Part shown: one piece after another, positions 53,480 to 63,669 of the stretch
Layout of the letters: the number at the start of each line of letters is the position of its first letter
Position numbering within the stretch: the stretch's first letter is position 1
Notes under the pieces: model-generated
Seen by the model: the letters and a program-made list of their open reading frames with translations, nothing else
What the model was told of the DNA's origin: nothing
The model's database searches: none
Assembly: GCA_028284445.1 (NCBI GenBank)
Contig: JANQRS010000069.1
Span: forward strand, 62,001-126,000
Direction: 5' to 3'
Source of the DNA: Calditrichia bacterium
Lineage (GTDB): Bacteria > Calditrichota > Calditrichia > RBG-13-44-9 > J075
DNA length: 64,000 nucleotides
Program-made: the position numbers and the translations under genes

Positions 53480-56400
53480 ATGCAAGTATGGCAACGTTGT
53501 ACTATCTTCTTCTTTGTTCTTCTGATTTCGACGATTGGTCTTTCCCAGGAACAGAAGTGGGTCGAAATGATGGAAGATCCTTCCGCGAATTTTTACGAAA
53601 TCCAATCCAATTTTAATGAATACTGGGACGGCCGGGAAATCAAACGCGGTGTTGGCTGGAAACAGTTTAAGCGTTGGGAATATTTCATGGAACAGCGCGC
53701 CTGGCCCAATGGACGGATTCCGGCGCCAAATGCAACAGCAGAAGCCATGGCCAAATATTATGCGGAATATCCGCCTGCCTCAGACAAAACGACGACTGCC
53801 GATTGGCAGCCCCTGGGACCGTACTCCTGGAACACCGTTAGCTACAATCCGGGCATTGGCCGCATCAACGCCACCGCGGTTGATCCGCTCAACCCTGATA
53901 TCATTTACGTCGGTGCCCCTTCCGGCGGTTTGTGGATCTCCAACGACGGCGGCGGTAGCTGGGTGACGACCACAGATGATCAAGTGGTCCTCGGCGTGAG
54001 TAGCATTGCAATCGATCCGCAAAATACCAGCACGATTTATATCGCGTCAGGTGACGGCGATGCCGGGGACACCTACAGCGTTGGTGTGCTGAAATCTGAA
54101 GATGGCGGCACAACCTTTTCGACGACCGGCCTGAATTGGACGATTACCCAAACCCGGCGCATCAGCAAATTGCTGATTGACCCGACAAATAGCGACGTGC
54201 TTATTGCCGCCACCAGCAGCGGGATCTATCGCTCCCTTGATGCTGCTGCAAATTGGTCGCTGATTCAATCCGGCAATTTCAAGGACATCGAATTTAAGCC
54301 CGGTGATCCGCAGACGATTTATGCCGCCGGCACGACCTTCTATCGCTCCACCAACGGCGGTGCATCCTTTACCCGTGTTACCAGCGGTGTGCCGACCAGT
54401 GTGTCCCGTTTTGCCATTGCGGTAACACCGGCAAATCCGGATTATGTTTACATGCTCGCAGGCAGTTTTGGTCAGGACCTGCTCGGTGTCTATCGTTCCG
54501 ATGATAGCGGCGCCAGCTTCTCTGTGCAGGCAACCACGCCGAACATTCTTGGCTATGCCATCGACGGCAGCGAGGCCGGCGGCCAGGCCTGGTATGACCT
54601 GGCGATTGCTGCTTCGCCGGACAACGCGGAAGAAATTTTTACCGGCGGTGTCAATATCTGGCATTCAATTGATGGTGGCAGAACTTTTACCATTAGTAGT
54701 CATTGGTTCCTCGGACCGAACGTTGTGCCTTACGTGCATGCGGATATCCATTCGCTTGATTTCCACGGTGACATACTCTTTGCCGGGACGGACGGCGGTG
54801 TTTGGAATACGGCCGATAAAGGCCTGACCTGGACCGACATCAGTTTTGGCCTGGCGACGACCCAGTTTTATCGTATCGGCGGTTATCCCGATGATGCCAG
54901 CCTGGTGATTGGCGGTACCCAGGATAACGGCACCAACTTGTTGAATGGTGATCAGTGGACGCACGTTCTTGGTGCGGACGGCATGGAAGCATCGATTGAT
55001 CACAGCAATCCGGACATTATGTATGCCTGTATACAGGTGGGTGGGCTGCGGAAGTCAGTGAATGGTGGCAACAGCTTTACGAATATTCGGCCTGGTGGTG
55101 CCGGTAGTGGTGGTTGGGTAACCCCACACGTGATGGACCCCAACAATGCCGAAGTGATTTATGCCGGATATCAGAATCTCTGGCAGTCTGAAAATGGCGG
55201 CAACAGCTGGCGCAGCCTTGGCGGCGTTGGCTCAACCATTCGTTCAATTGCACTCACAAAAGCAAACTCCGACTATATCTACATGGCCAGCTACGGCTCT
55301 ATTCGTCGGTCAACTGATGGCGGCGTAAGCTGGACAGATATTACCAGCGGCTTGCCGACCGGTAGTGCAGCCTTGACCTACATTGCCGTTTCCAGCCTGA
55401 ATCCGGATCGCGTTTGGGTAACATTCTCCGGATTTGTCAGCGGACAAAAAGTGTATCGCAGCACCGACGGTGGTTCAAGCTGGACAAATATTTCGAGCGG
55501 CTTGCCGAACCTACCGGTGAATTGTGTGGTTGTTGATCGTGGCAGCGACGAAGGTGTGTATGTCGGCACCGATGTGGGGATCTACTATCGCAATAATGCT
55601 TCCTCGGAATGGAGAAACTATTCCGAGGGCCTACCGAACGTTATTGTGCAGGAATTGGAAATTCACGATGCCACCCGGACGCTTAAAGCTGCAACCTACG
55701 GTCGTGGGCTTTGGGAATCTCCGCTGGAAGCCCTCGGACCGACGATCGTTCACACACCTTTGATAACCAACGAAGATCCCTTGGGACCCTATTCAGTGGT
55801 TGCAGATATTCTGCCCGGAGATAACGCCTTGATTGATGACTCTGTCGCAGTCACATATGCGTATGACGGTGGCGAAGCTGTTACCCTTCCCATGACCAGT
55901 AGCGGACGGGTCGGGGATTGGGAAGCTGATATTCCCGGACCGGGATCAGCTGCTCTGATTTCTTATTACATTTCCGCACAGGATGAGAGCGGACTGACGG
56001 TTACCTTGCCGATCGGCGCACCGGCCACGCAATTTGAATTTAGTGTCGGTCCGGATACCGTGCTTCCGGTTGTGGTTCATGAGCCCGCTGCGTTTTATAA
56101 TGAGCTGGAGAGCGGCATTGAGCTGGCTGTCGAGGCCAGCGATGATTTCGGCACTGACTCCGCCTGGGTTGAATATACACTCAATGGCGAAAATCTGCAG
56201 TCCTTCACGCTGCAAGCGACCGATTCGAATTATGTCGGCACCCTGGCGCTGTCCGATGACGATACAAATATCGGTGATGAGATCAGTTATGAAGTTTTTG
56301 TTCGCGATGCCTCTCAAAGCATGAATGTTGGCACCGCCGGACCTTTTCTGCTGGAAGTGAAGCGAATTGAGGACGTGCTGTTTGCACCGAATCTCGCTAT

Positions 56401-57154
56401 ACCTAACAACGATACGGTTGGGGTTACCAACGTTATATCGATTGGTGAAGTGGCCGGCTTGGGACTTGCCGATCTGGATATCGTTTTCCGGGCTGCGCAC
56501 GTGAATATCGGCGACCTGGTTGTTCGTTTACAAAATCCCCAGGGTGACGAAATAACCCTGATGAATCGTCCCGGTCACCCGGCGTCTCCACTGGGGAACC
56601 CCGGTAATGATCCGGATATCGTCTTCGACGATGACGCCAGCGAGTCAATTGAAACCATAACGGCAGCAGCGAATGAAGTCGTCACCGGTAGCTACAGGCC
56701 CGATCCGGATGCGATTGCTGACCTGTTGAACGATGATGGATACGGCGGCTACTGGAGCTTGATCGTCTCTGATGAGTTTACCGGTGCGAGTGGTACTTTG
56801 CTGGAATGGGGATTGCGCATTACCTACGAGACGGTGCCTACATCAATCGTAACTGAAGAAAGCGATGTTCTTCCTCAAACAATGCTCCTGGAACAGAATT
56901 ATCCGAATCCGTTTAATCCCTCGACCTTTATTCGTTTTCAATTGCCAGAGAGTGCTGATGTGCAGTTGACGATTTATAATGTTCTCGGTCAGGCCGTACG
57001 AACCCTGTTAAACGGCACCGTGAACGCCGGTCAGCATCAAATTGAATGGAATGGTCTTGACAATCGCGGTCAGGCGGTTGGTGGCGGTATCTATTTCTAT
57101 CAGCTGTCTTCCGGCGATACCCAGCAAACCCGCAAGATGCTCCTGGTTCGCTAG
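53480..57154 (+). CDS. secreted BNR/sortilin-type propeller protein with P domain and T9SS sorting signal
   Basis: A 1224-residue exported protein. The ATG at 53480 gives a signal peptide (MQVWQRCTIFFFVLLISTIGLSQ); an ATG ten codons earlier is possible. Residues about 85-770 are tandem BNR/sortilin-type blades with the motif STDGGxSW (RSTDGGVSWTDITSGLP, YRSTDGGSSWTNISSGLP, WISNDGGGSWVTT). A Fn3-like region follows. Near residues 960-1120 is a proprotein-convertase P domain (LADLDIVFRAAHVNIGDLVVRLQNPQGDEITLMNRPG...GYGGYWSLIVSDEFTGASGTLLEWGLRI). The last 85 residues are a T9SS type A sorting domain (LEQNYPNPFNPSTFIRF...YNVLGQAV...GGGIYFYQL). It should reach the cell surface through the Por system. 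Ligand unknown. Confidence 0.92.
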   Translation: MQVWQRCTIFFFVLLISTIGLSQEQKWVEMMEDPSANFYEIQSNFNEYWDGREIKRGVGWKQFKRWEYFMEQRAWPNGRIPAPNATAEAMAKYYAEYPPASDKTTTADWQPLGPYSWNTVSYNPGIGRINATAVDPLNPDIIYVGAPSGGLWISNDGGGSWVTTTDDQVVLGVSSIAIDPQNTSTIYIASGDGDAGDTYSVGVLKSEDGGTTFSTTGLNWTITQTRRISKLLIDPTNSDVLIAATSSGIYRSLDAAANWSLIQSGNFKDIEFKPGDPQTIYAAGTTFYRSTNGGASFTRVTSGVPTSVSRFAIAVTPANPDYVYMLAGSFGQDLLGVYRSDDSGASFSVQATTPNILGYAIDGSEAGGQAWYDLAIAASPDNAEEIFTGGVNIWHSIDGGRTFTISSHWFLGPNVVPYVHADIHSLDFHGDILFAGTDGGVWNTADKGLTWTDISFGLATTQFYRIGGYPDDASLVIGGTQDNGTNLLNGDQWTHVLGADGMEASIDHSNPDIMYACIQVGGLRKSVNGGNSFTNIRPGGAGSGGWVTPHVMDPNNAEVIYAGYQNLWQSENGGNSWRSLGGVGSTIRSIALTKANSDYIYMASYGSIRRSTDGGVSWTDITSGLPTGSAALTYIAVSSLNPDRVWVTFSGFVSGQKVYRSTDGGSSWTNISSGLPNLPVNCVVVDRGSDEGVYVGTDVGIYYRNNASSEWRNYSEGLPNVIVQELEIHDATRTLKAATYGRGLWESPLEALGPTIVHTPLITNEDPLGPYSVVADILPGDNALIDDSVAVTYAYDGGEAVTLPMTSSGRVGDWEADIPGPGSAALISYYISAQDESGLTVTLPIGAPATQFEFSVGPDTVLPVVVHEPAAFYNELESGIELAVEASDDFGTDSAWVEYTLNGENLQSFTLQATDSNYVGTLALSDDDTNIGDEISYEVFVRDASQSMNVGTAGPFLLEVKRIEDVLFAPNLAIPNNDTVGVTNVISIGEVAGLGLADLDIVFRAAHVNIGDLVVRLQNPQGDEITLMNRPGHPASPLGNPGNDPDIVFDDDASESIETITAAANEVVTGSYRPDPDAIADLLNDDGYGGYWSLIVSDEFTGASGTLLEWGLRITYETVPTSIVTEESDVLPQTMLLEQNYPNPFNPSTFIRFQLPESADVQLTIYNVLGQAVRTLLNGTVNAGQHQIEWNGLDNRGQAVGGGIYFYQLSSGDTQQTRKMLLVR

Positions 57155-57610
57155 TTGAATTGTTCTGCTCGTCACACGGCTCAGCCGTGTGACGGGATAA
57201 ATTCCGAGGCTTAATTCCCACCTTTTGATTCCCTCTTCCAAATGTGATGTATTGCACTGACAATTTGACTGTTTTTCCTCATTTTCGTATGATTCCATTA
57301 GCCAGATTTATGACGATTAAGTGCCGTCCTACAGCTGTCGGTTGATACTTCCAAACATGCCGCACTGTCATAAAAACGGCTGATCGAATTCAAAAACAAT
57401 TCATTCATATTGTGATCTACTGTTCCTGTTATGTGAACGCATTCTTTATTTTGTAAAACAATTCATTGCCGTAATCGATCTTTTTTTCCGCTTAAAGGCG
57501 GTAAGTTACTGAATACTAAGGGTTCAACAAGTGCCTGGAAGCGGCACATGCAAGAGCCTGCTTTGATTCGATAATGTGTTTAAATATGCAAATATTGTAA
57601 TGAGGTGCCA
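57155..57610. other. 456-bp gap, hairpins and A/T-rich leader
   Basis: It contains a strong hairpin after the propeller gene (listed separately) and a small hairpin GTGCC/GGCAC at 57531-57547 in the leader of the pentapeptide gene. The remainder is A/T-rich without a credible protein frame. Confidence 0.6.
57170..57194 (+). terminator. stable hairpin after the propeller gene
   Basis: CGTCACACGGC (57170-57180) and GCCGTGTGACG (57184-57194) form an 11-base stem on a three-base loop, 16 bases after the stop. No T-run follows, so the terminator role is inferred from position. Confidence 0.55.
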
Positions 57611-60600
57611 GTGGCGCAATCTAATGAAATGGTAATGCTCAATAAAGGCGTAGAAGCCTGGAACAATTGGCGGCTGGAAAATCCGAAGAATGTCCTCAAT
57701 TTCCGTCACGCGGACCTGAGCAAGCTGGATTTGAGTGGATATGATTTAAGTCGAATTGATTTTACCGAGGCCACTTTCAAAAAAACGGTTCTGGCGGATG
57801 CCAATCTCCAGGGTGGCACCTTCACTGAAGCTGTGTTTAGCAGTGCCAATTTGCGTAGCACGGACCTTCGTGGTGCAGATCTGCGCGAAGCCGAATTCAA
57901 AGACTGTGACCTAACCGGCGCCAACCTTGGTAATGCCAAACTGTTCAAAACCCAATTTGCCGATACTGCACTCGATGAATGCCGCGTCAATGGCATTTAC
58001 ACCTGGAAAACCGAACTCGATAACACAAGTCAGAATTACCTGGTGTTGTCACGCCCCGGTGATCCACTCATTACTGTTGATAGTCTGGAAGTTGCAGAGC
58101 AACTCTCATCGCTTATTTATCCACGAGAAAATACCTCGTCCGGAATTAATAACCTTGATACCGTCTTGCTGCTTGGCAATTTTACCCCGGGAAGATTAAC
58201 CGCACTTTCTGCTGTGAAAGACGGTCTGGTTCGACGTGGCTTTCTGCCGGTGCAACTTAGTAGCCGTAAGCTGGAAGCCGACTTCTTTGAGCGCATAAGC
58301 GACCGCCTAGCCCGCCGCTCCGGCTTTATCATAAGCGATTTGACGGAATCACAAGGCATGCTGGAGCTCATCGCCAATGTGATTCCCGATCTTGGTGGGG
58401 TAGAAGTGCAACCGATTGCACATCGCGGTAGTACCGAGGTTGAAAGTATCCGCAAGTTCGAAAAGAAACCCTGGATGTTGCCACTCTATGAATACGATCA
58501 GAATGGGGTTGCCTCTCCGGGCAGTGAAACGGAAGCTGTTGACATTCAGGTCGCCTCCGGTGAAACCGAAGAAGCGGAATCACAATCTGTAGCAGAGCAG
58601 GCACCAAACCGGGTAGCGGAAGAAGTTGCCAATCGTCTTGCTGCTTATGAAGGTATTACCGCCGAGGAAGACCCTACGGATCCACTTGAATCGATGAGCG
58701 AGTCAATTGAACTGGCCTTGGATATGCAAATGCCGGAATTGACTGATGATATTGCATTGGACGACCTTGGTGATCCGCTGCCGGAAACCGAAAGCAGGCC
58801 GGAAGAAACTGTTGAGCCAGAGCCTGAGACAGCTGAGCCGGATGCTGAGGAAGATGAAGCACTGCATCAAAACGGGGTTGTTCATCAGGAAGCGCAAATA
58901 GAAGAGCCAATTGAGGATCTTGCCGCTGAAGTTGAAGACCGTGAGGAACTCGCCGAAGAGATTGAATCGGAATTGTCACTGAACGTCGGGGAAGTAGAGA
59001 CTTCCGATGAGGCCCCTGAAGCGACGGACCAGTTGGTCGTGGAATCTGAAAGCATTGAACTCAGTGATGAATCGGAGAGCATCGATCTGGCTGATGTGGA
59101 AGAAGTAGCTGAAGAAACAATTGTTGTTGAAGCCGAAGAGCCTGAAACGGCAGAAGACCTTGATTTAGCTGAAGAAGCAGACAGCTCTGCAGATGCGGAT
59201 GCCGAGACAGAAGTGAAAATAGAAGAGGTGCAGGAAGATGCCGTCGAGGAACCGGTTAGAGAAGATCTGGAAGTGGAAGAAGATAGCGAAGATCTTGAAG
59301 ATTCTGTAGACGAGCCGTTGGTCATCGAGAAACATGATCCGGAAGAATCCGAAGAGGACGTGATTGATCCCTTCCGGCGGGATGAAGAGGAAACCGTCGC
59401 CGATTGGGATGAGGTAGAAGGCCAGGCTTCGAATGAACCTGCTGATTCCGATAAGGATCCCGAGGCATATGCTGCGTCTATCCGCAAGCGCCTGGAAGAA
59501 GATGCCGTTGGCAAGACTGTTATCATCCGTGAAGACGATCCGGCTGCTGCAGCCGCAGCAATTGCCCGCCAAAGCCGCGGTATCAGTCCCTTGCTGGCTG
59601 CGATGCTGGGCATATTGACGCTTGCGACCATTGCCGGCGGCGCATATTACTACTGGTTGAGTCTGCACCTGGATTTTGATGTCGTTGTGCCTCGTTCTGC
59701 CGGCGCCTACGTATTCATCGATGGCGAGCGCATTACGGAAAGCTCCGAAAGCGGAGAGAATGTTCACTTTCATTTGCGCAACATTATGTCCGGGGACTAT
59801 CGCCTCTCGGTATATCCAACCCAGCTGAACGATATTCGTGAGCGTGAATTTACCCGCTTAAAAGCGATTCATCAGCGCATAGCGGTCTCCAGCGACAATA
59901 ACAGCCAATTTGTGGTAGATGACCTGGAAACGCTCTATTCAGTGCGACATGTTGAAACCGGTAAATTGCCGAACATCAACATGGCTGGTGACGAGATTGT
60001 TTTCATCAAGCCGTCAGAGCCAAATATAGAAAATGCGCTGTTGCGGGATGTCCACATTTATAACATCGAGACAGAGCAGTCCCGCCGCGTTACCATTCGC
60101 AATCAGCCGGGAACAAATTGGGAACGGCCACATCTCCTCAATGATGGTCAGCAGATTTTTCTCTCAGCTGAGCGTTTCCAGGGACAACCGCCTTATTTTC
60201 TGGAAATTGGCGTCGATACTATCAAAGCAATCCCGATTCGTGCCAAGAACCTGAATTTTCAACCGCTGCCCCTGCCTAACTTCAAGGGGGTTGCCGTCGA
60301 GAACAAACTGTTCGGTCCGGATGGGAAGTATTTGCAGACTTTTTATGATCGCGTGCCTTATACCGGGCAGTTATTCAGTGCCGGTAACGATGGTGTTCTA
60401 TTTTACGAAGAAGAAGAGATTAACGGACGCAAGACAGGGCGTCTGAATACCGTCTACGTCAATCTCGGCGAATTGAATTCCCGGGTGATTATGAAAGTTA
60501 GCAAGAGCAATAATCCGCCCTTCCTGTCTGCGACGGAAAATGGTCAGCATGTGGTCCTGAGCGATTATGTCGGTTTGAATTTTGAGCTGGCAACGACCGT

Positions 60601-60817
60601 CAAATTGTGGTCAGATAGCATAGCTGTTCCCTTGACCAACTCGTTCAAGGATGGCATGGGGGAATATGCTGACGGTGCACAGTACCACAAAGTTGAAGCA
60701 CGTGCAGATGGTCAGGCACGCAGGATTGTATTTGAATATGAAAGCAAGATTTATCTGATTGAACTTGCACCTGGCGTGACGACAAAAGAAATACGCCGGG
60801 CCAATGTCAATTTATAA
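57611..60817 (+). CDS. mosaic transmembrane protein: pentapeptide repeats, pentapeptide-associated domain, acidic linker, TM, PEGA-like and propeller regions
   Basis: A 1068-residue protein starting at GTG 57611 (GAGG five bases before it; an in-frame GTG six bases earlier is possible). Residues about 33-130 are pentapeptide repeats (A(D/N)LxX: NLRSTDLRGADLREAEFKDCDLTGANLGNAKL). Residues about 150-300 match the domain that follows pentapeptide repeats in some cyanobacterial proteins (VLLLGNFTPGRLTALSAVKDGLVRRGFLPVQL ... RSGFIISDLTE). Residues about 315-640 are extremely Glu/Asp-rich. A transmembrane segment spans about 658-682. Outside follow a PEGA-like unit (PRSAGAYVFIDGERITE..HFHLRNIMSGDYRLSVYP) and a beta-propeller-like region to the end. 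It could transmit a signal across the inner membrane. I know no characterised protein of this plan. Confidence 0.75.
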   Translation: MAQSNEMVMLNKGVEAWNNWRLENPKNVLNFRHADLSKLDLSGYDLSRIDFTEATFKKTVLADANLQGGTFTEAVFSSANLRSTDLRGADLREAEFKDCDLTGANLGNAKLFKTQFADTALDECRVNGIYTWKTELDNTSQNYLVLSRPGDPLITVDSLEVAEQLSSLIYPRENTSSGINNLDTVLLLGNFTPGRLTALSAVKDGLVRRGFLPVQLSSRKLEADFFERISDRLARRSGFIISDLTESQGMLELIANVIPDLGGVEVQPIAHRGSTEVESIRKFEKKPWMLPLYEYDQNGVASPGSETEAVDIQVASGETEEAESQSVAEQAPNRVAEEVANRLAAYEGITAEEDPTDPLESMSESIELALDMQMPELTDDIALDDLGDPLPETESRPEETVEPEPETAEPDAEEDEALHQNGVVHQEAQIEEPIEDLAAEVEDREELAEEIESELSLNVGEVETSDEAPEATDQLVVESESIELSDESESIDLADVEEVAEETIVVEAEEPETAEDLDLAEEADSSADADAETEVKIEEVQEDAVEEPVREDLEVEEDSEDLEDSVDEPLVIEKHDPEESEEDVIDPFRRDEEETVADWDEVEGQASNEPADSDKDPEAYAASIRKRLEEDAVGKTVIIREDDPAAAAAAIARQSRGISPLLAAMLGILTLATIAGGAYYYWLSLHLDFDVVVPRSAGAYVFIDGERITESSESGENVHFHLRNIMSGDYRLSVYPTQLNDIREREFTRLKAIHQRIAVSSDNNSQFVVDDLETLYSVRHVETGKLPNINMAGDEIVFIKPSEPNIENALLRDVHIYNIETEQSRRVTIRNQPGTNWERPHLLNDGQQIFLSAERFQGQPPYFLEIGVDTIKAIPIRAKNLNFQPLPLPNFKGVAVENKLFGPDGKYLQTFYDRVPYTGQLFSAGNDGVLFYEEEEINGRKTGRLNTVYVNLGELNSRVIMKVSKSNNPPFLSATENGQHVVLSDYVGLNFELATTVKLWSDSIAVPLTNSFKDGMGEYADGAQYHKVEARADGQARRIVFEYESKIYLIELAPGVTTKEIRRANVNL

Positions 60818-60852
60818 GCTTTTCAGTGCAACAATGGTCTCAAAATCCTTAC

Positions 60853-60871
60853 CGCAGGGAATTTTCCTGCG
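60853..60871 (+). terminator. short hairpin after the mosaic protein gene
   Basis: CGCAGG and CCTGCG form a six-base stem with a seven-base loop 36 bases after the stop. No T-run beyond the loop; weak evidence for termination. Confidence 0.3.
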
Positions 60872-60956
60872 TGAATCAAACAACTATCCGGGGTAAGCTG
60901 TCCTGCCAGTAAGAGAAACTTCAGATTGTGATCCCATTACAGAGGGATTCTCCGCA

Positions 60957-63413
60957 ATGAAGGGCGGGCGAATCGTGCCGGTCCTTGGCACTTATTTGTA
61001 TAGCCTCGGCATTTTCCTCATGACAGCCTGTGGTCCGCAGGCGCCTAATTTTCTTGTTTCAAATGTCAGTGAATTTTACGCTGCTGTAAGCAACGCCGCT
61101 CCCGGGGATACCATCACCCTGGCAAACGGGGAATGGACGGATGCAGATTTACTCTTTGATGCAGACGGGCGTTCCGACGCACCCATTTTGCTGCAGGCGC
61201 AGGAAGCAGGTAAAGTCATTCTCAGCGGCCGCTCGCGATTACGTATCGCCGGACAGTATTTAGTGGTTTCCGGTTTGAGTTTCAGAGATGGCCAAACACC
61301 TGGTCCGGCGGTGATAGAGTTTCGCAAGGACCCAAGCCGTGTTGCCAGTTTTTGCCGCGTAACCAATTGCCTGATCGAAGACTATAACCAGGCGGATCGC
61401 TATCAGGAAGACGCCTGGGTGCTCCTCTATGGAAAGCGAAATCGCTTCGACCACAATGCCATCTCCGGCAAAAAAAACATCGGTCCGACGCTCGCTGTTC
61501 GGATTAACGACCTGCAAGACCGCCAAAATCAACATTATATCGACCATAACTACTTTGGCCCGCGGCCGTGCCTTGGTGCAGACGGTGGCGAGACGATAGA
61601 GATCGGTTCAAGCGCATCCGCGATGTTTGCCTCAAATACCATTATAGAAGAGAACTTCTTTGAGCATTGCAATGGTGAGACAGAGCTATTGGCATTGCGA
61701 GCTTCTGATAATGTGGTTCGACGCAATACCTTCCTTGAATCTGAAGGCACTGTGGCATTGGGGGACGGGCAGCGCAATTTGGTCTATGAGAATTTCTTCC
61801 TCGGGAATCGCAAGCCGGAGAGCGGCGGGGTGCGGATCGCCGGACGGGCGCATCATGTTTTTAATAATTACTTTTTTGGCCTAACCGGAGAGGGACATCG
61901 CGCGGCGCTTGCTATAATGAATGGTGTTGAGAATCCTTTACCGGATCAACATGGCCCGGCGGCAGATTGCATTATCGCCAACAATACCTTTATTGACTGT
62001 GATCATGTCCAATTTGGTGTAGGCAGCGACTATGAAAAAAATGCTAGTCCCGATAACATCCTCATTGCTAATAATCTCTTCTTCAATGAAAGTCTGCCTA
62101 AGGTTTTTGAAACGCTTGATGAAATTGATGGATTCAGTTTTGTCGGCAATGTTGATCGCGTGAAGCGTCGGCAGTATCTCGGACGCGGGTTCCAGACCAT
62201 TGATCCGGGCTTCGGTATCAATGCCTACGGCATTTACGCACCGACCAATCCCCGCGTCAGTAACGTGCGTGTTCGCAAATTCGAATTTATTGAAAACGAT
62301 ATTACCGGCGTTCGGCGTGAAGGACAACTCTCGGCAGGCGTTGTTCAGGTCGAGAACGGGAGTCAGGCAAAGCCCTGGGCAACGAAATTGAATAGCGGAC
62401 CCTACTGGTCCGTGCCGTCTGCTGAGAAGATTCAACGTGGCACCGGCGCAGTGATCAAAGCGGGTACCGAAGCCGGGCAATTACAAAAGGCCATCGAAAA
62501 AGCGCGGCCCGGCGACATTGTTGAATTGACCTCGCCCGGCACCTATCGCATGGAAAATACCCTCATCATTGATCAACCGCTGGTTATTCGCGCACGCCGT
62601 GGCCTAACACAACGGCCACGCTTGAGCTATGGGGGCAAAGAGAGCGGCTATGCATTCATCGAGCTACGGAACGGCGCCGATTTGATGATTGACGGATTGG
62701 CTTTTGAAGGAATATCGGATGATGGGCACATGGTCGAAAGCGCCATTCGAAGCAGTCGCCAGCCAATGATTGAGCATTACAAATTGTTCGTCAATAATAG
62801 CGAGTTTTACCGCTTCCGCACGGCAGCCAATAGCGCCTTTAAGGCCTATCGCAACACCTTCGCGGACACTCTTCTTTTTAATAATTGCGCCTTTTATGAT
62901 ATCACCGGGACGGCCATCGACGTGGCCGCTGAGACAAATGACCTGGGCCAATACAATGCGGAGACTGTTATCATCGACAATTGCATTTTTCGCAATATCA
63001 GCGGTCCGGCACTTGATCTATATCGCGGCGGTTTTGACCACAACACCACCGGGCCAACGCTGCTCGTCGACCATTCCATTTTTGACAACGTCAATAATCG
63101 TGAATTGGGAACCGTGCTGCGCCTGCTGGGGGTACAGCAAGTTGAGGTGCGGAACTCTATCTTCTTTGAATCCGGCCGCGGTGGTCGATCCATCAAGCTG
63201 GAGGAAAGCCGTCAACATAGCGTTAATGTGCATCATTGCAATTTTTATCGCGCCGGCGAAATTGAATCTTTCTACGATGATGTTACCGGGCGCGGGATGA
63301 AACGCGTAAACCCGGGCTTTATTGCCCCAGACAAGCTTGACTACCGCGTCAGTTCTACCTCCGGCCTGGTCGGCCGAGCCGATGACGGAAATAGTATTGG
63401 GCTGCGACGGTAG
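60957..63413 (+). CDS. polysaccharide lyase family 6-like lipoprotein, catalytic pair replaced
   Basis: An 818-residue lipoprotein (lipobox MTAC, Cys about 25). Residues about 30-470 are a PL6 beta-helix like chondroitinase B and alginate lyases: FLVSNVSEFYAAVSNAAPGDTITLANGEW, HNYFGPRPCLGADGGETIEIG and EENFFEHCNGETELLALRASDNVVRRNTF. A second beta-helix (about 490-815) completes the two-domain form. The calcium ligands Glu241 and Glu243 (GETE) are kept. At the positions of chondroitinase B Lys250 and Arg271, with the same 21-residue spacing, are Arg248 and Gly269. Normal lyase chemistry is therefore doubtful. GAGGGA precedes the ATG. No other polysaccharide enzyme adjoins it. Confidence 0.85.
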   Translation: MKGGRIVPVLGTYLYSLGIFLMTACGPQAPNFLVSNVSEFYAAVSNAAPGDTITLANGEWTDADLLFDADGRSDAPILLQAQEAGKVILSGRSRLRIAGQYLVVSGLSFRDGQTPGPAVIEFRKDPSRVASFCRVTNCLIEDYNQADRYQEDAWVLLYGKRNRFDHNAISGKKNIGPTLAVRINDLQDRQNQHYIDHNYFGPRPCLGADGGETIEIGSSASAMFASNTIIEENFFEHCNGETELLALRASDNVVRRNTFLESEGTVALGDGQRNLVYENFFLGNRKPESGGVRIAGRAHHVFNNYFFGLTGEGHRAALAIMNGVENPLPDQHGPAADCIIANNTFIDCDHVQFGVGSDYEKNASPDNILIANNLFFNESLPKVFETLDEIDGFSFVGNVDRVKRRQYLGRGFQTIDPGFGINAYGIYAPTNPRVSNVRVRKFEFIENDITGVRREGQLSAGVVQVENGSQAKPWATKLNSGPYWSVPSAEKIQRGTGAVIKAGTEAGQLQKAIEKARPGDIVELTSPGTYRMENTLIIDQPLVIRARRGLTQRPRLSYGGKESGYAFIELRNGADLMIDGLAFEGISDDGHMVESAIRSSRQPMIEHYKLFVNNSEFYRFRTAANSAFKAYRNTFADTLLFNNCAFYDITGTAIDVAAETNDLGQYNAETVIIDNCIFRNISGPALDLYRGGFDHNTTGPTLLVDHSIFDNVNNRELGTVLRLLGVQQVEVRNSIFFESGRGGRSIKLEESRQHSVNVHHCNFYRAGEIESFYDDVTGRGMKRVNPGFIAPDKLDYRVSSTSGLVGRADDGNSIGLRR

Positions 63414-63669
63414 ACCGCCCGCCTTCTTCCCATAATACTGCAACCCAGAGGTTCGTTGCACCCAATCAATGGGTGGTTTGCCAAGCCTGAGTGCAGAAAA
63501 TCCAAATGACGACTTTGTTGCAGAAAAAATGTCTCGGAATGATTTGTTTTCAACTCGTCCCTCCATCAAGGAATTGACCCGAACTACTTTCCACAAACCT
63601 GTGGACTCTCATAAAGTTTCCCCGTAAGTTGTGGGCTGACTTTTATTGCAGACACGAGGGCCACATTCA

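Noticed and set aside
58885..59631. 248-codon serine-rich minus-strand frame
   Set aside because: It is the complement of the acidic Glu/Asp linker of the mosaic protein; serine runs are the mirror of its GAA/GAT codons.
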